64,000 nt of DNA. It comes from Sweltsa coloradensis (taxonomy: Eukaryota > Arthropoda > Insecta > Plecoptera > Chloroperlidae). The notes under the pieces are model-generated. The model was not told the origin of the DNA. It saw only the letters and a list, made by a program, of their open reading frames with translations, and ran no database searches. The translations under genes and the position numbers were made by a program. The DNA lies in NCBI GenBank assembly GCA_024449915.1, contig JAMZAV010000107.1:186001-250000 (forward strand), given 5' to 3'. Positions 11,550 through 24,129 of the stretch are shown piece by piece; position 1 is the first letter of the stretch; every line of letters begins with the position of its first letter.

Positions 11550-12700
11550 GCCAGCGCTGACAGTGCTGAGCTGGCGCTGATCGTGTGCAGAGCATGAGCT
11601 GACTGACTGGCTGGCTGACTGCATGGCAGAACCTGCGGCCGAGCTGATGGACAACATCACGATGGTGAGACAGAACTGAAGTCAATTACGGGTCGTGATC
11701 GTACTGGGCTTAGACAATTATGATCCTTACCTGACAGGTTGGAAGAGAAGGGCTAAATGGCTAGACCAAATCTGATCTTGAACTCTTCGAGACTAGATAT
11801 GGCAAACTGCAGTCAGTCAGGATACGAAGAATTCTAAAAGTATAGAAATATCATAAGCAAAGGTTTATTTGAGAAAATATGTTCCAAAGAGATTCCAGTA
11901 TGAAGTTGGTTCAGAATCATGACTGTGAAAAGTTTTGAACCACTTCTTCTCAAGAATAAGATCGGGTATTGTTAGCGTTAACCGGTTTTGATTTATACCA
12001 AGTTGACCGAGCGCGAGCTAGTTCTAAAACTCTCTTGATGAATTTAAGTGTTAACGTTGGGACGTGTGAAAGAGTAGAATGGAACTACATATATAGTATT
12101 CTTGTATACAGCATTTAGAACTGTTGGAAGTTTCAATCTTCGTGTATTCACGAGAGGGCAGATATGTACATACTCACTATATTACATGTGTTATTGGTTT
12201 GTGGAATTCATCATGAGACGACTATAGAAGCAACCCTGATCGTTGATGAAAACAAATTGATCAATCACTACAAACAAAAGAGCTTACACACATATTTTTT
12301 CGATGTTTTGAAAAAGTCCATGTATCTCTAATTGGAAGAGAAAAAAAACTTTAATAGGCATTTAATCGATGTCTAAAAGACAAGGAAATGCCAAAGGATT
12401 TGCATTTAGTGTAATATTAATACCGGTTGGTTAAAAGATAACCAACACAATATGTCATGTAAAACACCTTCCCATACATGTATATGCTCCAATATACGTT
12501 CATGTGATTGTTCGGTCACAATGTGTACATGTATTTTATGTCAGGGGCAAAGAGCAACGATCTAGTATTGTGTAACACAATGTGCATTAGAGAATCAAAA
12601 TGTAATAGTTGCCATTATGAAACCTTCTTAATATATGTTCCTTGCCTAGTTCGTAAATATATGTTAAGATAAAAATAAAGTGATTTTATCCAGAAGAATA
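11550..12700 (+). other. 3' UTR with poly(A) signal
   Basis: After the TGA at 11549 no long frame continues. An AATAAA hexamer stands at 12674-12679, followed by a T-rich region, so the transcript probably ends near 12695-12720. The first 100 bases contain GCTGA/CTGACTGG-type short repeats. The length (about 1.1 kb) is ordinary for an animal last exon. No other strong signal was seen before it. Confidence 0.6.
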
Positions 12701-13000
12701 TAATTTTCTTTTAAAGGAATTATGTACCGCTCAATATATAGATTACCATGAAGTGTTGTGTTTAAATTATTTCCCTGTCTGTCACAGCTACTTTACTTTG
12801 CTCATTATTTTCATCTTATACTCCTGGTTACAAAAACGTGTTTACACTTCTCCTAAACAATGAGGCACGCCTGTACAAAACCTGGACGAAAACAACAAGT
12901 AAATTAATAGGGTGTTCAAATAATCAGATATATAAAATGAGGGCACATACTTTTTTTTTTAGCCTTTGCTTTATTGAAAAAGAAAAATATGAGAACAGGC
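12701..13000. other. Gene 3' flank
   Basis: AT-rich, with a poly-T run at about 12951-12961. No gene seen. Confidence 0.4.
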
Positions 13001-13054
13001 ATGGCGTTGTATAAGCTTATGGCGTTGTATAAGCTTATGGCGTTGTATAAGCTT
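13001..13054. repeat. Three exact 18-bp tandem copies
   Basis: ATGGCGTTGTATAAGCTT is repeated three times without a mismatch. The 18-bp period keeps the frame, but no surrounding open frame uses it. Exactness suggests a recent replication-slippage expansion. Confidence 0.9.
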
Positions 13055-13124
13055 AATAAAAAGTAGGGATTACTTATTTTACCACGATTTCGGACAAATT
13101 GTATTTAAATAGTCATGTAATTAA

Positions 13125-13556
13125 GTCGATTAAATAAATAAATAAATAAATTGTATTTAGAGTCAACCCACTCAGTTATATAACTGATTTTCAGTGGGGG
13201 ATCAATCAAAGCGACCAAGCCAACCTTGTAGGCCCCGACGCAATCGACGAGTGAGCGATAACCAACCAAAGATCGATATTTTTAATAGGGAATATAGCAA
13301 TCAGTGTTATGGACAGTGCGAACACCCGCGGATCAACGCCAGAACCAACAAGGCCGATTCAGAACAACTCTGAATTTATTATGTGCTTCGTTGCTAGGAT
13401 GGCTCCAAAGTCACCGTTTACAAACTCCTATCCCTAGAACTGATGGACTTAAGTCCAAATCAGAAGTTAAAAACTTCTGACTTTAACGGGAATCGAACCC
13501 TGGATATTCTGCATTGGAAGCAGATACGCTAACCACAAGACCAACGAGCCACACGA
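13125..13556 (-). repeat. tRNA-derived SINE, copy SINE-A2
   Basis: This is the best-preserved member of the SINE-A family. On the minus strand the tRNA-like head (about 13556-13480) has the A box TGGTTAGCGTATC, an anticodon-like stem-loop TCTGC-TTCCAAT-GCAGA and the B box GGTTCGATTCCCG. The body includes TCAGAAGTTTTTAACTTCTG and CACATAATAAATTCAGAG-type sequence shared with the copy at 5940. The 3' end reaches a (TTTA)n tail at about 13130-13150. A processed tail and pol III boxes support retroposition. Confidence 0.8.
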
Positions 13557-16500
13557 ACATAAATTGGAACAACGATAACCAAAGATGATGGTACAACAAT
13601 CTTTCATTTAATATATGAATGCGATACATCGTTTTGGTGGGATTGTAAACTATATAGACTTCATGAAACAATACTTTTACTTTATTTTTATCTAAGAAAT
13701 CTGTCAATCAGACAACTTTTATAGTTGAAAATTAAATATTTATTTCTCTTTTGGTTATTTCTCTTGAATAAAGAAAGGCGAAACGATTTCAAAATAAAAA
13801 ACTGGATTTTTATTTCTATACCAAAAAATGCTATCTTGCAAAGACAAACATCACATATCACAGTATTCCAACCCCACATTAAAATCACTCATAAGGCATA
13901 ATTTCTATTCTGCGCACGTACAGCCACCTTCACCCAAAGTACCATCCATGAATAAATACGGCACTAAATTACAAATACAATAGCAAAACTTCGATTACAG
14001 ATTGTTTCACATGATTGCGTTGCACGTGCGTTTGACTATATGCCGAGTGAAATAAGCGGCGCCACTGCTCAATGGTGTGATGTATATGTACGAGCGCGGC
14101 ATGTGCTCACATGCGTCACATAACGTCAATCAAAGTGTTGATGCACCGGTACGGATAAAAACAAGTTGCTCGGTAGTATATGAGCCTTGAGTCTGAAGAC
14201 ATAGATGAGAGATAAAATACCGACATTAGCTCTCATACTGCCTTGCTAAACTTAAGTTCACTTCAAGAGTTGGAGTTTCACTTGGTCAATTATGAAAAGT
14301 TGTAGTAATAATTTGACGGCTTGATTAGGCATTATCAATACATTCCCATGCAACGTTACTATCATTTTTGTTCCTATTTGTTACACACTCGATAACAGCA
14401 GCAGTATTTACAGTAGGTAGAATGTGAGAATTATAAATCCATGTCACCCAACATTATTCTCCCTGTTACTGTAGATGCTTATTATTGTGGTTTACAATCT
14501 TGCCTTCAGATTTCAGTACCAGTACAACTTTAACGGATGTATTCTTATAAAATGTATATTAATTTTAATGGATATATACGTGACACTTTTCATCCCGAGG
14601 TATTTTGTTCCACGTATCATGACTAGCAGAACACTTACATAAACACAAAACACAAAGAGTGTATTTTTGTATCTAATCTGTATCAAATATTTGTATCAAA
14701 TAAGAGGGGACTATAGGGTTAATCTCAATGTTTTGCATTTAAAAATCTACCTCATTTGAACCCGTTCATACCATGCATGTAAGCAGCCATCAATATTATG
14801 TTTTATATCTGGAATATAGTGATACTTGCGTCGCTAGCGATGAAATTATGAAGAAGACCGCCACAGAGGGTGTGCAAGCTCGTTCACCACGCTCATGGCG
14901 CACACCGATAGAGGTGGCTCATGCGTAGCGCGCGAGACTGATTCTGGAGGTATCGACCTCGACCCCTCCACCAGCGATCCATACCGGGGGCCCCTGAAGA
15001 CTATGGGAATTGCGTCCTCTTAGACAGTCTTTAGATACACCCTTCATAACTACCCCAACTATACCTAATAACCTAGCAAATCACCTGGGGCATTCGTGTA
15101 CGAAAAAGTTTAAAAAGTAATTCTACGAAAAATTGGAGGTGTTTCATAGAAACCCTAGTAGAACTACGTCAAGCATCAGAATCCCAGAGTAGCAATACGA
15201 AAATACTAACAAACGCTACCAAACTGCCTTTCCTCCATTTTAATATGCATTCTTGATGTCGTAGATTAGTGTCTTTGAAGCTCGAAGATTCTCAAGGAGA
15301 AAGAACGAATCCATTCTTTGAAAATAATTAAGTAATGATAATGCTTTCATGCGACATCTAATCTGGGTTTAAGTTTCCGAGTCAGTGTAATTGCGAATCT
15401 TACAAGGGCCATGCATAATATCTCGATCGATTGAGTAGAGTTGAGACCCCTAAACGCCTTTGAATCCCGACTAGAGTCTCCGTGGGACTGTGGGATCATC
15501 AAGACAGTCAAGTGTTGCTAATTCTAAGCCCATTAGGGATTAGTCACGGGTTTCTGCGTTTCAGAACGGGAAGTCATAGGGCATTCACATAGTGCCCTTG
15601 CTGGATGCAAGATGGATTAGAGATGATGTCAACCGAGGGAAATCATACTCTATGTTCGTAATTATCAGGCGCTGCTTGGAGATGGGCAATCTTATTGTTT
15701 TATATAGCCTACTCTAAAAGCAGTCTATACAGAAATGTATTTTTGGCTCTCCTTTGCAGTGTTACACTAGTGAAATTGCTTAGTATAGAAACTTTCACAA
15801 CTACGAACGTTAATTTAAATTCGGCTTCTCTCGTGGAACTTAAGACATTTATATTTTCTATCCGGCCTTCAAGAATAATATTGAAATAAACATAGAATTG
15901 TATGTTTATTTTATTACCGAATAGTGCAGCGACGTATAGCTGGTCACATTCAGTCAATTTTTCCCCTGTAGTGGATTAAATAATTAAATTAGGCGTGATG
16001 AATTTGCTATGTCATTTTAAGATATTGGCCACTCCATAACTTAACCAGGAGCTCTTATCCAAGACGACAGTTAGAATGTTATTTTCTCCAATGTGGACAC
16101 ATTTGATTGAAATTCAGTTTATGTTAAATTTAAGGTGGTGAATACGAATACGAAATTCAAATTAGCATTTTGCAATCGGAAGCCCCTAAAACAACTAGAT
16201 GGCAGCCACTTATCATATTTTGTTATTTATTTTCGGTTTTAATTGATTTTGTGGTTTTTGCAGTTACATTGAACTGCTGAGTGCATGTAATTTAAAGGGA
16301 AAATAAAATAATGTTTGTTTTATTTCCTATATTATTCTAAAAATCAATCCCGTATAGCGCCAGAATTTTATTTTCTCCCATGGTCTGATTTGATAGATTT
16401 TCACTTGATATGCATTTTTTCAGGAATTGAATTCGAATAACCGGTTAAAATTAACAACTTGTATTCGGAAGCCTTATGTTAACATCATTGGGAATTAGCT

Positions 16501-17929
16501 TATATAATTTTGGGTTAAGAAATTATAAGGTCACTGGTCAACATGCAAAGTCGTATCAATTTTTTTATTATTGTTATTTTAATGTGTTATTTTAAGTTTT
16601 AGCTTCAAGTTTAATAATCATAATCAGGGTCAACACAAGTCATTGTATCTCTGATACACATATAACTCATATTGTATTAATTGCTCATAAACTATAACTA
16701 TAGAATTATAACTTTTTCAAAAGAGAAATTCAACAATGTTTTTGTTCGAGGGAAGACAAATTCATCGTATAGCATAGAGATTTACATTGTCTCGTATAAA
16801 AGAATGAATTGGTTGATATAGTGTAATTCGCATTACGTTACCTGGATTGGAGATTCGTGGACGAAGGTGACTCTGCATGCTCGCGAACAGAGATTCTAGC
16901 CATGCAGTGAGCCTCGGCCAAGCCTCCCCTAAAACAATGACATTTAAATAGAACCATAGATTACAGCCGGCACTATACTTAATCCTGGAACAGCATCAGA
17001 AGGCCCCAGGATGAATGTAGTAAGCATAGCTCATAGACAATTAACAGGAGAATTTCAAATTTCAAACAGTTTGGGGGGGGGGTACGCCGTACAGAATGTT
17101 ACAGGACTATTCACTTTTGTTTTGTCTAATTGGAGAAAATTTCTCGTTACCAATAATGAAAATGTAATGCTAAAATATAGATTTCTGGTTTTAAAAACTT
17201 CACTCTCTTCTAAATTTTAAATGTGCTCAAGTTTAATTAATATTGAGGACTAGCCTTTCCTAGATATATAAAATTTCCCACCATATATATTTGTCTAATC
17301 TAATTTCAATTAATTAGAATCCAACTGTAACGTTAATCACACTATTATACACCATGTTGATCCGATAAACACGCGCTTAATCAGCAGCTATGTTCGTAAT
17401 CGTCGAGTGAGAATGAGTATAAACATTATCCTACTCTGCGCATACCGTAAGCCACCTGGATCTGCTATGCGTGCGGTTCATTTCATTCAAATAGCATTCC
17501 TGATAATGCACGCCCAACACTGAACGTAGTAATTGCATGTGTTTAAACTATCAACCTCGCGTCAAGAGTGAGGTCACAAGGTGAAACATGTACTTTTAAA
17601 GTATTTGATTGATGAAAGATGTTTCTTGAATAAACATACAACAGTTTAATCTTTTAATTAACAACAGAATAACTCAATTTCAGTCTATAGGAGCAGGTGT
17701 GGCCGTCCACGATAGCTGGAACGCAGGTGCAAAGCTTTACAGCCAGGGATTAGGGTTGGTGTCTTACGAGGCATAGCGATTATTCTTCATCTTCATCTAT
17801 CACAGGAGTCATCATCTCAAAATGGCTCAATATGGCAATTATTAGTTATTTACTCACTCACTTCAAACTACGTTTAAGCTTCCCTATTGTATCACTTTTA
17901 AATAAACATAACAATAACACAATATAAAA
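13557..17929. other. Long non-coding stretch
   Basis: No exon, tRNA gene or window-wide repeat was recognised. GC-richer patches occur at 13900-14160, 14850-15000 and 16830-16930. The patch at 14890-14985 has A-box and B-box-like strings (GTGGCTCATGCG, TATCGACCTCGACCCC) and may be a worn tRNA-derived SINE head. A G-run of nine sits at about 17072-17081. Confidence 0.4.
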
Positions 17930-17990
17930 AATCGTTTTTATGGTCTATTTACCGAGTCACATAATTGGTTTTCAGTGGGGGACTTAAAAA
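17930..17990 (-). repeat. SINE-A 3' fragment (SINE-A3)
   Basis: The stretch with ACATAATTGGTTTTCAGTGG matches the 3' part of SINE-A2 (ATATAACTGATTTTCAGTGG near 13177) in the same minus orientation. It lacks the tRNA head, as expected for a 5'-truncated insertion. Confidence 0.5.
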
Positions 17991-18055
17991 ACAAGACAAT
18001 TTTAGCGGAACAATTTTAAACGGGACCCCTGTCGGAGGCTGGTATTTTAAATAGA

Positions 18056-18215
18056 AAACACCGACCAAATTAGTTGTATGTCCATCCGTCAGTCTAGGGT
18101 ATCTGTGCGCTTGTCATGTCTCTCGATAAAACCAGAATAACTCACAACCCGGCACCTCCACCAACATTAGCAATAAGGAAGATATAACTTTGGATAGGGT
18201 AAGTTTCGCTTCCTA
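18056..18215 (+). repeat. E-family element copy E7
   Basis: It contains ACCCGGCACCTCCACCAA (18147-18164) and ends with the family's TTCGCTTCCTATTTTGGGTA-type terminus. The left boundary is uncertain. See the family description at 47117. Confidence 0.55.
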
Positions 18216-19683
18216 TTTTGGGTACTCCGGTACTCACATTTGTAGTAGAGTATTTACAGCACTGAACTGAATAACGCTTTATCGTTTCGTATAGATTGCG
18301 TTTGTGATTATACATCGTAAAACTGAGGCTTTATAATATGGTCGGTCAAAAGCATGGATAAGTGGTAGTTATATATTTTAAACGACGTAAAAGGATTTTC
18401 AGAATGATATAGTTAATTTTAATAGTTAATAATGTTTATTTTGACATTGCTATCTTAAATGTTTCATTATTACATAATTAATTATTTTGGTCTTGACATT
18501 GTTATCTTAAATTTCGTTTTAACTTTCGATTACTTGAACACGTGCAAGATTTTTTCTATCATGGGGATTGTATAGTTACTTCAATATAATATAAATATCT
18601 AACTTATCTTGTGCACTGTTTACGCCGTATTAATGGTATCACCCTGTAAACATTTTACTGTCCTAAGAAGACACATCTGGTGTATATATGTTATATGCCG
18701 CACTAATAATTTTCTACATTGTGAAACTTAAGACTCACAAATTCGTTATTTGTTCATTTAGAGCTACGTATGACAACTTAAATGCAGTAAGATTGATCAA
18801 AATTTATTTGAGATTGTGTTTTAGCTAAACCATTTTTAAAGCGTTGAGAAGCTAAAATTTAGTTTCTATTCAGATTTATAAAAGCTGGTTACAAAAATAG
18901 TAAAATTGATAAAACTAGGCTAACTCAATTATTATTGCAACCAGTATGATAAACAGCAAAAGAATAATGTACAGCATAATAACACATATCAGATTCATGA
19001 ACAGACAGAAGGAAATTTGATTACCGTACTAAAATAATATATTCAAATTATATTAAATGTAATTCATACAAATTGAATTGGGTTTATATATAAATTCAAT
19101 TGAATTGTATATAATACCACTGAAGAAGTTCAACACATACAGAAGTAGGGTACAGAAACAAACATATAGCATGGACATAAGTTGTTTAGTTGCCTCGGAA
19201 ATAAAAATTATTTTTCAGTTTTTGGTTGTGACTAGGTTGGAAAAACTAGAAGTGCACACGGCACAATCAGGGGGGTTGAAAGTTTGAGACGGCGAACTAG
19301 AAGAAAGCGCCAGTGACAACTTTTCGCACATGACAAGAATGAAAGTGGAGAGAATACAAAGAAGAGGGTAAAGAAGAATGTAAGGGAATAAGAGGAAAGT
19401 ATGACCAATAGATAAATAAATTTAGTAAATTAAACAAAGTTTAGAGGAGAGAGACGTGTCTTAGGAGGTGGGAAGATCGGAAGAAATTGAGAAGCAGAGT
19501 ATGGAAGAAGAAGCAGATGGCGGCAACAACGAAAAAGAAAACAACCAAACAACTACGAAAGTGAAATCAGCTAAATCACTGGAGTTAATGCTCCTGATAA
19601 CCTGAATGTTAATGGTGGAAATGTGGAATGATTTATAAAATTCTAATTAAATGTAGTTGAAATGTTGTCCAAATCTATTAAAA
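18216..19683. other. Non-coding stretch
   Basis: AT-rich, with a purine-rich segment near 19290-19560. The 69-residue frame at 19078-19287 has no domain. No repeat was noticed. Confidence 0.4.
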
Positions 19684-20740
19684 CTAGGAAAACGCTAAAG
19701 TCCCGCCGCGTTGATGGATGAGCTTTTTAAAGTTTTTAGTTTGCGTGGGATATCTTTACTTTTGCAAGTGCTTTGTTTTGCTGCCTACGCATTGTAGGTG
19801 ATTGTTGTCAAGTTTCTATTGTTACCTGTCAATTGGCATTATTTACCGTAAAAAACTTTCTTAAAAGCTTTATTTCTATGGATTCTGGCTAACTTTTTCA
19901 ACTTTTTATTTCAAAAGGTACTACATCACCATAACCTTAATGTTTATGTATAATTATGAACGTTGTAGCCCCACCCGTTTTCTAATGTGCCCAAGCACGA
20001 AATATCGCACAAAACATCAAAAACTTATATTAAATGTTATTTCTATAGATTCTTGCTAACTTTTTCAACTTTTTTTTCATAAACAATACATCACCGTTAA
20101 CTTAATGTCCTGTGAAATATGACGTGTAGCCCAACCCGTTTGGCCAGAATTTCTATGGATTCTGGCTAAACATTCAACTTTATTTCAAAGTACACATCAC
20201 CATAATTTAATGTTTTATGATAATATGAACGTTGTAAGCCCACCCGTTTGGTCAGAATTGGCCCAAATGGCACGAAAATATCGCACAAAACATCAAAAAA
20301 CATAATTAAAAGCTTTATTTCTATAGATTCTTGCTAACTTTTTCAACTTTTTCTTTCAGAAACCAATACATCACCGTTAACTTAATGTCCATGTGAAATA
20401 TGAACGTTGTAGCCCAACCCGTTTGGCCAGAATCGGCCCAAATGTCACGAAAATATCGCACAAAAATCGAAAAAAAATCGTAAAAGTACGATATTCATGA
20501 GAAATATTTCTTCGATTGTACCCAAAAACGTGGCAAGTCTAAGTTCAGAGATTTCGAAGGTCCTGTCAAATTTTCATCAAGATCGGAAATGCCGTTTACC
20601 CGGTAGAGAGCGAACAAACAGACAGAAAAACAAACAAAACAAACAAAAAAAACAAACAAAAACAAAACAAAACAATAAAACACCCGAGCTAAATTTTTTG
20701 GGGGGTCGGTGAAATTGAAGTCTTCGCTTCGCTCATCCAA
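19684..20740 (-). mobile_element. Helentron/HINE-like element copy Hel-1
   Basis: Read on the minus strand it starts TTGGATGAGCGAAGCGAAG at 20740. It ends at 19684 with AACGCGG...GCGTTTTCCTAG, a short hairpin (AACGC/GCGTT) followed by CTAG, with T on both outer sides. Those are the ends expected of rolling-circle Helitrons of the Helentron type. The middle has three to four degenerate units of about 175 bp containing AACGTTGTAGCCC and AACTTTTTCAACTTTTT. The 5' block of about 280 bp contains a (GTTTT)n tract. No Rep/helicase is encoded, so the element is non-autonomous. The short frames in it recur in every copy in both directions and are not genes. Confidence 0.8.
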
Positions 20741-20749
20741 AAATAATTA

Positions 20750-22150
20750 AGGGGCTAAAAAGCCAAAAAAATATTTTTTTTACCACGTGATCTATAGCAC
20801 ACTAAAATGACACTTTAAAAAATTATATCTTGTAACTGTGATTTAACACGAATTTTTGAATTTTTTTGATCCAGAAATTTGCGAAAATTGGTGTTTTGGG
20901 AAATTTCTAAAATCGGCTTTAATCTGCTTCTTTTTTGGTCCACATAGATACTAGAGCATAGTTCCAATCTAACCTAAACACGGCTGAAACACAGCAAATT
21001 CAAATGGCCGTTCGCCATAAAAACTTTATTAAAAGTTTTAATTTTCTTGGATATCTTTACTTTTCAATCTTTTTTCTGTGCTACCATTTAGGGAAATTTC
21101 ACCGTTTCTTATTGTTCTTGTGAAATTGTATAGTTTACCGCAAACTTTTTGCCAAAGCTTTTCTATGAATTCTGGCTAACTTTTTCAACTTTTTCTTCAA
21201 AAGGTACTAAATCACCATAACTTAATGTCATGTATAATATGAACGTTGTAGCCCACCCGTTTGTCAGAATTGGCCCAAATGGCACGAAAATATCGCACAA
21301 AAATCAAAAAACTTATATTAAAAGCTTATTTCTTTTATTCTGCTACTTTTTCAACTTTTTCTTTCATAAACAATACATCACCTTACTTAATGTCCATGTG
21401 AATATTAACGTTTAGCCCCACCCGTTTGGTCCAGAATCGGCCCAAATGTCACGAAAATATCGCACTAAAAATCGAAAAAAATCGTAAAAGTACGATATTC
21501 ATGAGAAATATTTCTTCGATTGTACCCAAAAACGTAGCAAGTCTAAGTTCAGAGATTTCGAAGGTCCTGTCAAATTTTCATCAAGATCGCATATGCCGTT
21601 TGCCCGGTAGAGAGCGAACAAACAGACAGAAAAACAAACAAAAAAACAAAAAAACAAAAAAACAAACAAAAAAACACCCGAGCTAAATTTTTTGGGGGGT
21701 CGGTGAAATTGAAGTCTTCGCTTCGCTCATCCAAAAATGCCCCTTTATAACATCGTGTCTTGAAACACAGCCCAAATATACCCTCAAACACGCAAAAATA
21801 TGCATTCCAAAATCACACCCCATCTTGGTAATCAGCATTATTTTGACCGAACTACTAGCCCAAATTACAAAACAAAATATAAAGAATTTTCAGAAAAGGC
21901 TGTCGAGTACGCCAATAATGGTCAATATTTTTTTGGATCAAAATCCTCCAAGGTCACGGGGCATAAAGATCGTCCCCATGTTATTTCGTATGGGAGATTT
22001 TTGCCGATGGGACCTAGCTCGAAAAATGTCATGTTTGACAATTTTTTGGGAGGTCATGGTGGCCCCAATAATTTTTCTGTTGATTGCTAAATTCATTTCT
22101 AGTTAACCTGAATGAAATATATTTTTTGAGTTTAGTGGTTAAATACCCCT
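20750..22150 (+). mobile_element. Y element copy Y-A, split by Hel-2
   Basis: The segments 20750-20963 and 21735-22150 are colinear with the reverse complement of 40497-41851 once the younger insertions are removed, giving about 630-644 bp in both copies. The ends are AGGGGCTA on the left and TACCCCT on the right, with TTA next to each end here. Internal landmarks include CGCAAAAATATGCATTCCAA and GGTCACGGGGCATAAAGATC. It is non-coding; the frames at 21800-22106 are shadows. It is probably a TIR-type non-autonomous DNA transposon of undetermined superfamily. Confidence 0.7.
20964..21734 (-). mobile_element. Helentron/HINE-like copy Hel-2 inside Y-A
   Basis: The 5' end TTGGATGAGC at 21734 is intact. 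The 3' end is worn: CTAACC replaces CTAGGA and the GATGAGC box is lost. About two central units are present, with many single-base losses compared with the copies at 58-59 kb. Its removal restores the continuity of Y-A, which shows the insertion point directly. Confidence 0.7.
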
Positions 22151-22253
22151 TTAAGTGAATTGATACATAAATGAGAGAAAAGAAAGATTACAGTGTGAAA
22201 ATAACATTCAAAAGCTGTAACTTTAGTACTGAATTATTGACGATTTCAATAAA

Positions 22254-23054
22254 CTAGGAAGCTTCGCAAACGCTTTTTTTAGTCGCGTTGATGGATGAGC
22301 TTTTTAATAATATAATGTTAATATTAATTTAAAATAATAACAACATATTAACACGGCCCATACAAAGCAATCATAAGGTCTGTTGGATCTTTGATTGTTT
22401 GTTACAAGGCTGTGAGTAAGGTATACAATCTCCTGTGAAGTTTTCATACAAGGCTGTGAGAAAGGTCTAAAATCTATCTATATTTTCGTGCTATTTGGGT
22501 GGATTCTGACCAAACGGGTGGGGCTACAACGTTCATATTTCACATGGACATTAAGGTAAGGGTGATGTATTGACTTTTGAAAGAAAAAGTTGAAAAAGTT
22601 AACCAGAATATATAGAAATAAAGGTTTTAATATTTAACACCTCAAAAAACTGAAATTAAAACCTTTATTTCTATAGATTCTGGCTAACTTTTTCAACTTT
22701 TTCTTTCAAACGTCAATACATCACCGTTACCTTAATGTGCATGTGAAATATGAACGTTGTAGCCCCACCCGTTTGGTCAGAATCGGTCCAAATGTCACGA
22801 AAATATCGCACTAAAAACCGAAAAAAATCGTAAAAGTACGATATTCATGAGAAATATTTCTTCGATTGTACCCAAAAACGTAGCAAGTCTAAGTTCAGAG
22901 AAAACGAAGGTCGTGTCAAATTTTCATCAAGATCGCATATGCCGTTTGCCTGGTAGAGAGCGAACAAACAGACGGGAAAAAAAAAAAAAAAAAACACCCG
23001 AGCTAAATTTTTTGGGGGGTCGGTGAAATTGAAGTCTTCGCTTCGCTCATCCAA
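22254..23054 (-). mobile_element. Helentron/HINE-like copy Hel-3 with inverted central units
   Basis: The 5' TTGGATGAGC is at 23054 and the CTAG terminus at 22254-22257. The 3' end has the variant GCGAAGCTTCCTAG preceded by the AACGC/GCGTT hairpin, shared with the copy at 49987. The two central units face each other (22490-22640 against 22650-22815), forming a hairpin, unlike the direct repeats in other copies. An AT-rich spacer without similarity fills 22305-22480. Confidence 0.75.
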
Positions 23055-24129
23055 TTAGTGTACTGGCATGAACAGAAATGGCAATTTGTTCATTACTCAA
23101 ACACAAGATGCGCTCCTATAACCAGCAGCCAATCTAGACAGAATGCGGCAAATAGCTTAAAACAAGGTGGTGGCATGGTTGTGGAAAATCAGTCTGATAA
23201 AGAGTAACTAAACTAACAGTCAGCCTACCAATGAAGTAGTGGAAGAAAATCGGTAAAGTATAGAAATTAGCATACAACACAAACCAGTGGCAAGAGGGGA
23301 GAGGAGGGACACCCCCCTTCCAAAAAAAGTGGAAGTGCACTTTAACATTTCAATGCAGAATATAGAATAACTATTTTATTGCAATACTAAAGGCAATTTC
23401 ACCATATGCCCAAAAGAGGATTTTAATAGATACAAAGTTGGTTATAAGGTACTTAAAATGCACATATATTCACTAATGACCATTTTAGTAGATAAAAAGT
23501 TGGTCATTGTGAATGTGATACTTTAAAACGCACAGATTTTCACCAAAATGGCCTTGAGGGAGAAATATTTTCCGGACCCCCACTTAGCCTTCGGTACATT
23601 GAATTACTATGATCTATTATGAATTAATTGGTTAAACCCCCCCTTTATGAATTCCTTGATACGCCACTGACACATGCAAAGACACAATGTTAATAACTTG
23701 TATAAAACAATACTAAGATAAATTACTCCTTTTCGCTCTTTGGTTCATAACCATTTTTAAATTCTACTTTTAGGTAGTAGTAATTCTCCTCCTACATATT
23801 GACTTCTAATATAATGTGAAACTAAATCCTATAAAGAAACATCTCTACACTGTGTTTCTCAATCTATTTCGGAACCGGCAAAGTATACATTGTGTGCGAA
23901 GTTTGGGACACTATGAGTGTCGGCCTTGGCCATTAGAAGAGCATGCCCCCATCAATACTGGGGAAAAATTACTAATTTAGGGTCAAAAAGAAGTTACGTA
24001 TTTACATCAAGATAGTCAGCGTATAATATTGTTTTGTATTGGCGATAACACTTCATTCAATAGTAAGTGGTAAGTCTAAAGCTCAACCTACCCTGACTAT
24101 AATATTTGGCGCCCCATTGAATAATATCT
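23055..24129. other. Non-coding stretch
   Basis: No gene or repeat recognised. The 68-residue frame at 23134-23340 (-) has no domain. Confidence 0.4.

Noticed and set aside
13480..13556. Functional tRNA gene on the minus strand
   Set aside because: The A and B boxes and an anticodon-like stem are present, but the acceptor stem does not close and the sequence continues into a SINE body shared with 5940-6336.
20497..20712. Recurrent MRNISSIVPKN-type peptide in several places
   Set aside because: It lies in the 5' block of every Helentron-like copy, is ended by a variable poly-A/C tract, and has equally open counter-frames. It reflects DNA repeat conservation.
21800..22106. Two overlapping frames of 96 and 93 residues
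   Set aside because: They lie inside Y-A. The other Y copy does not keep the frames open.
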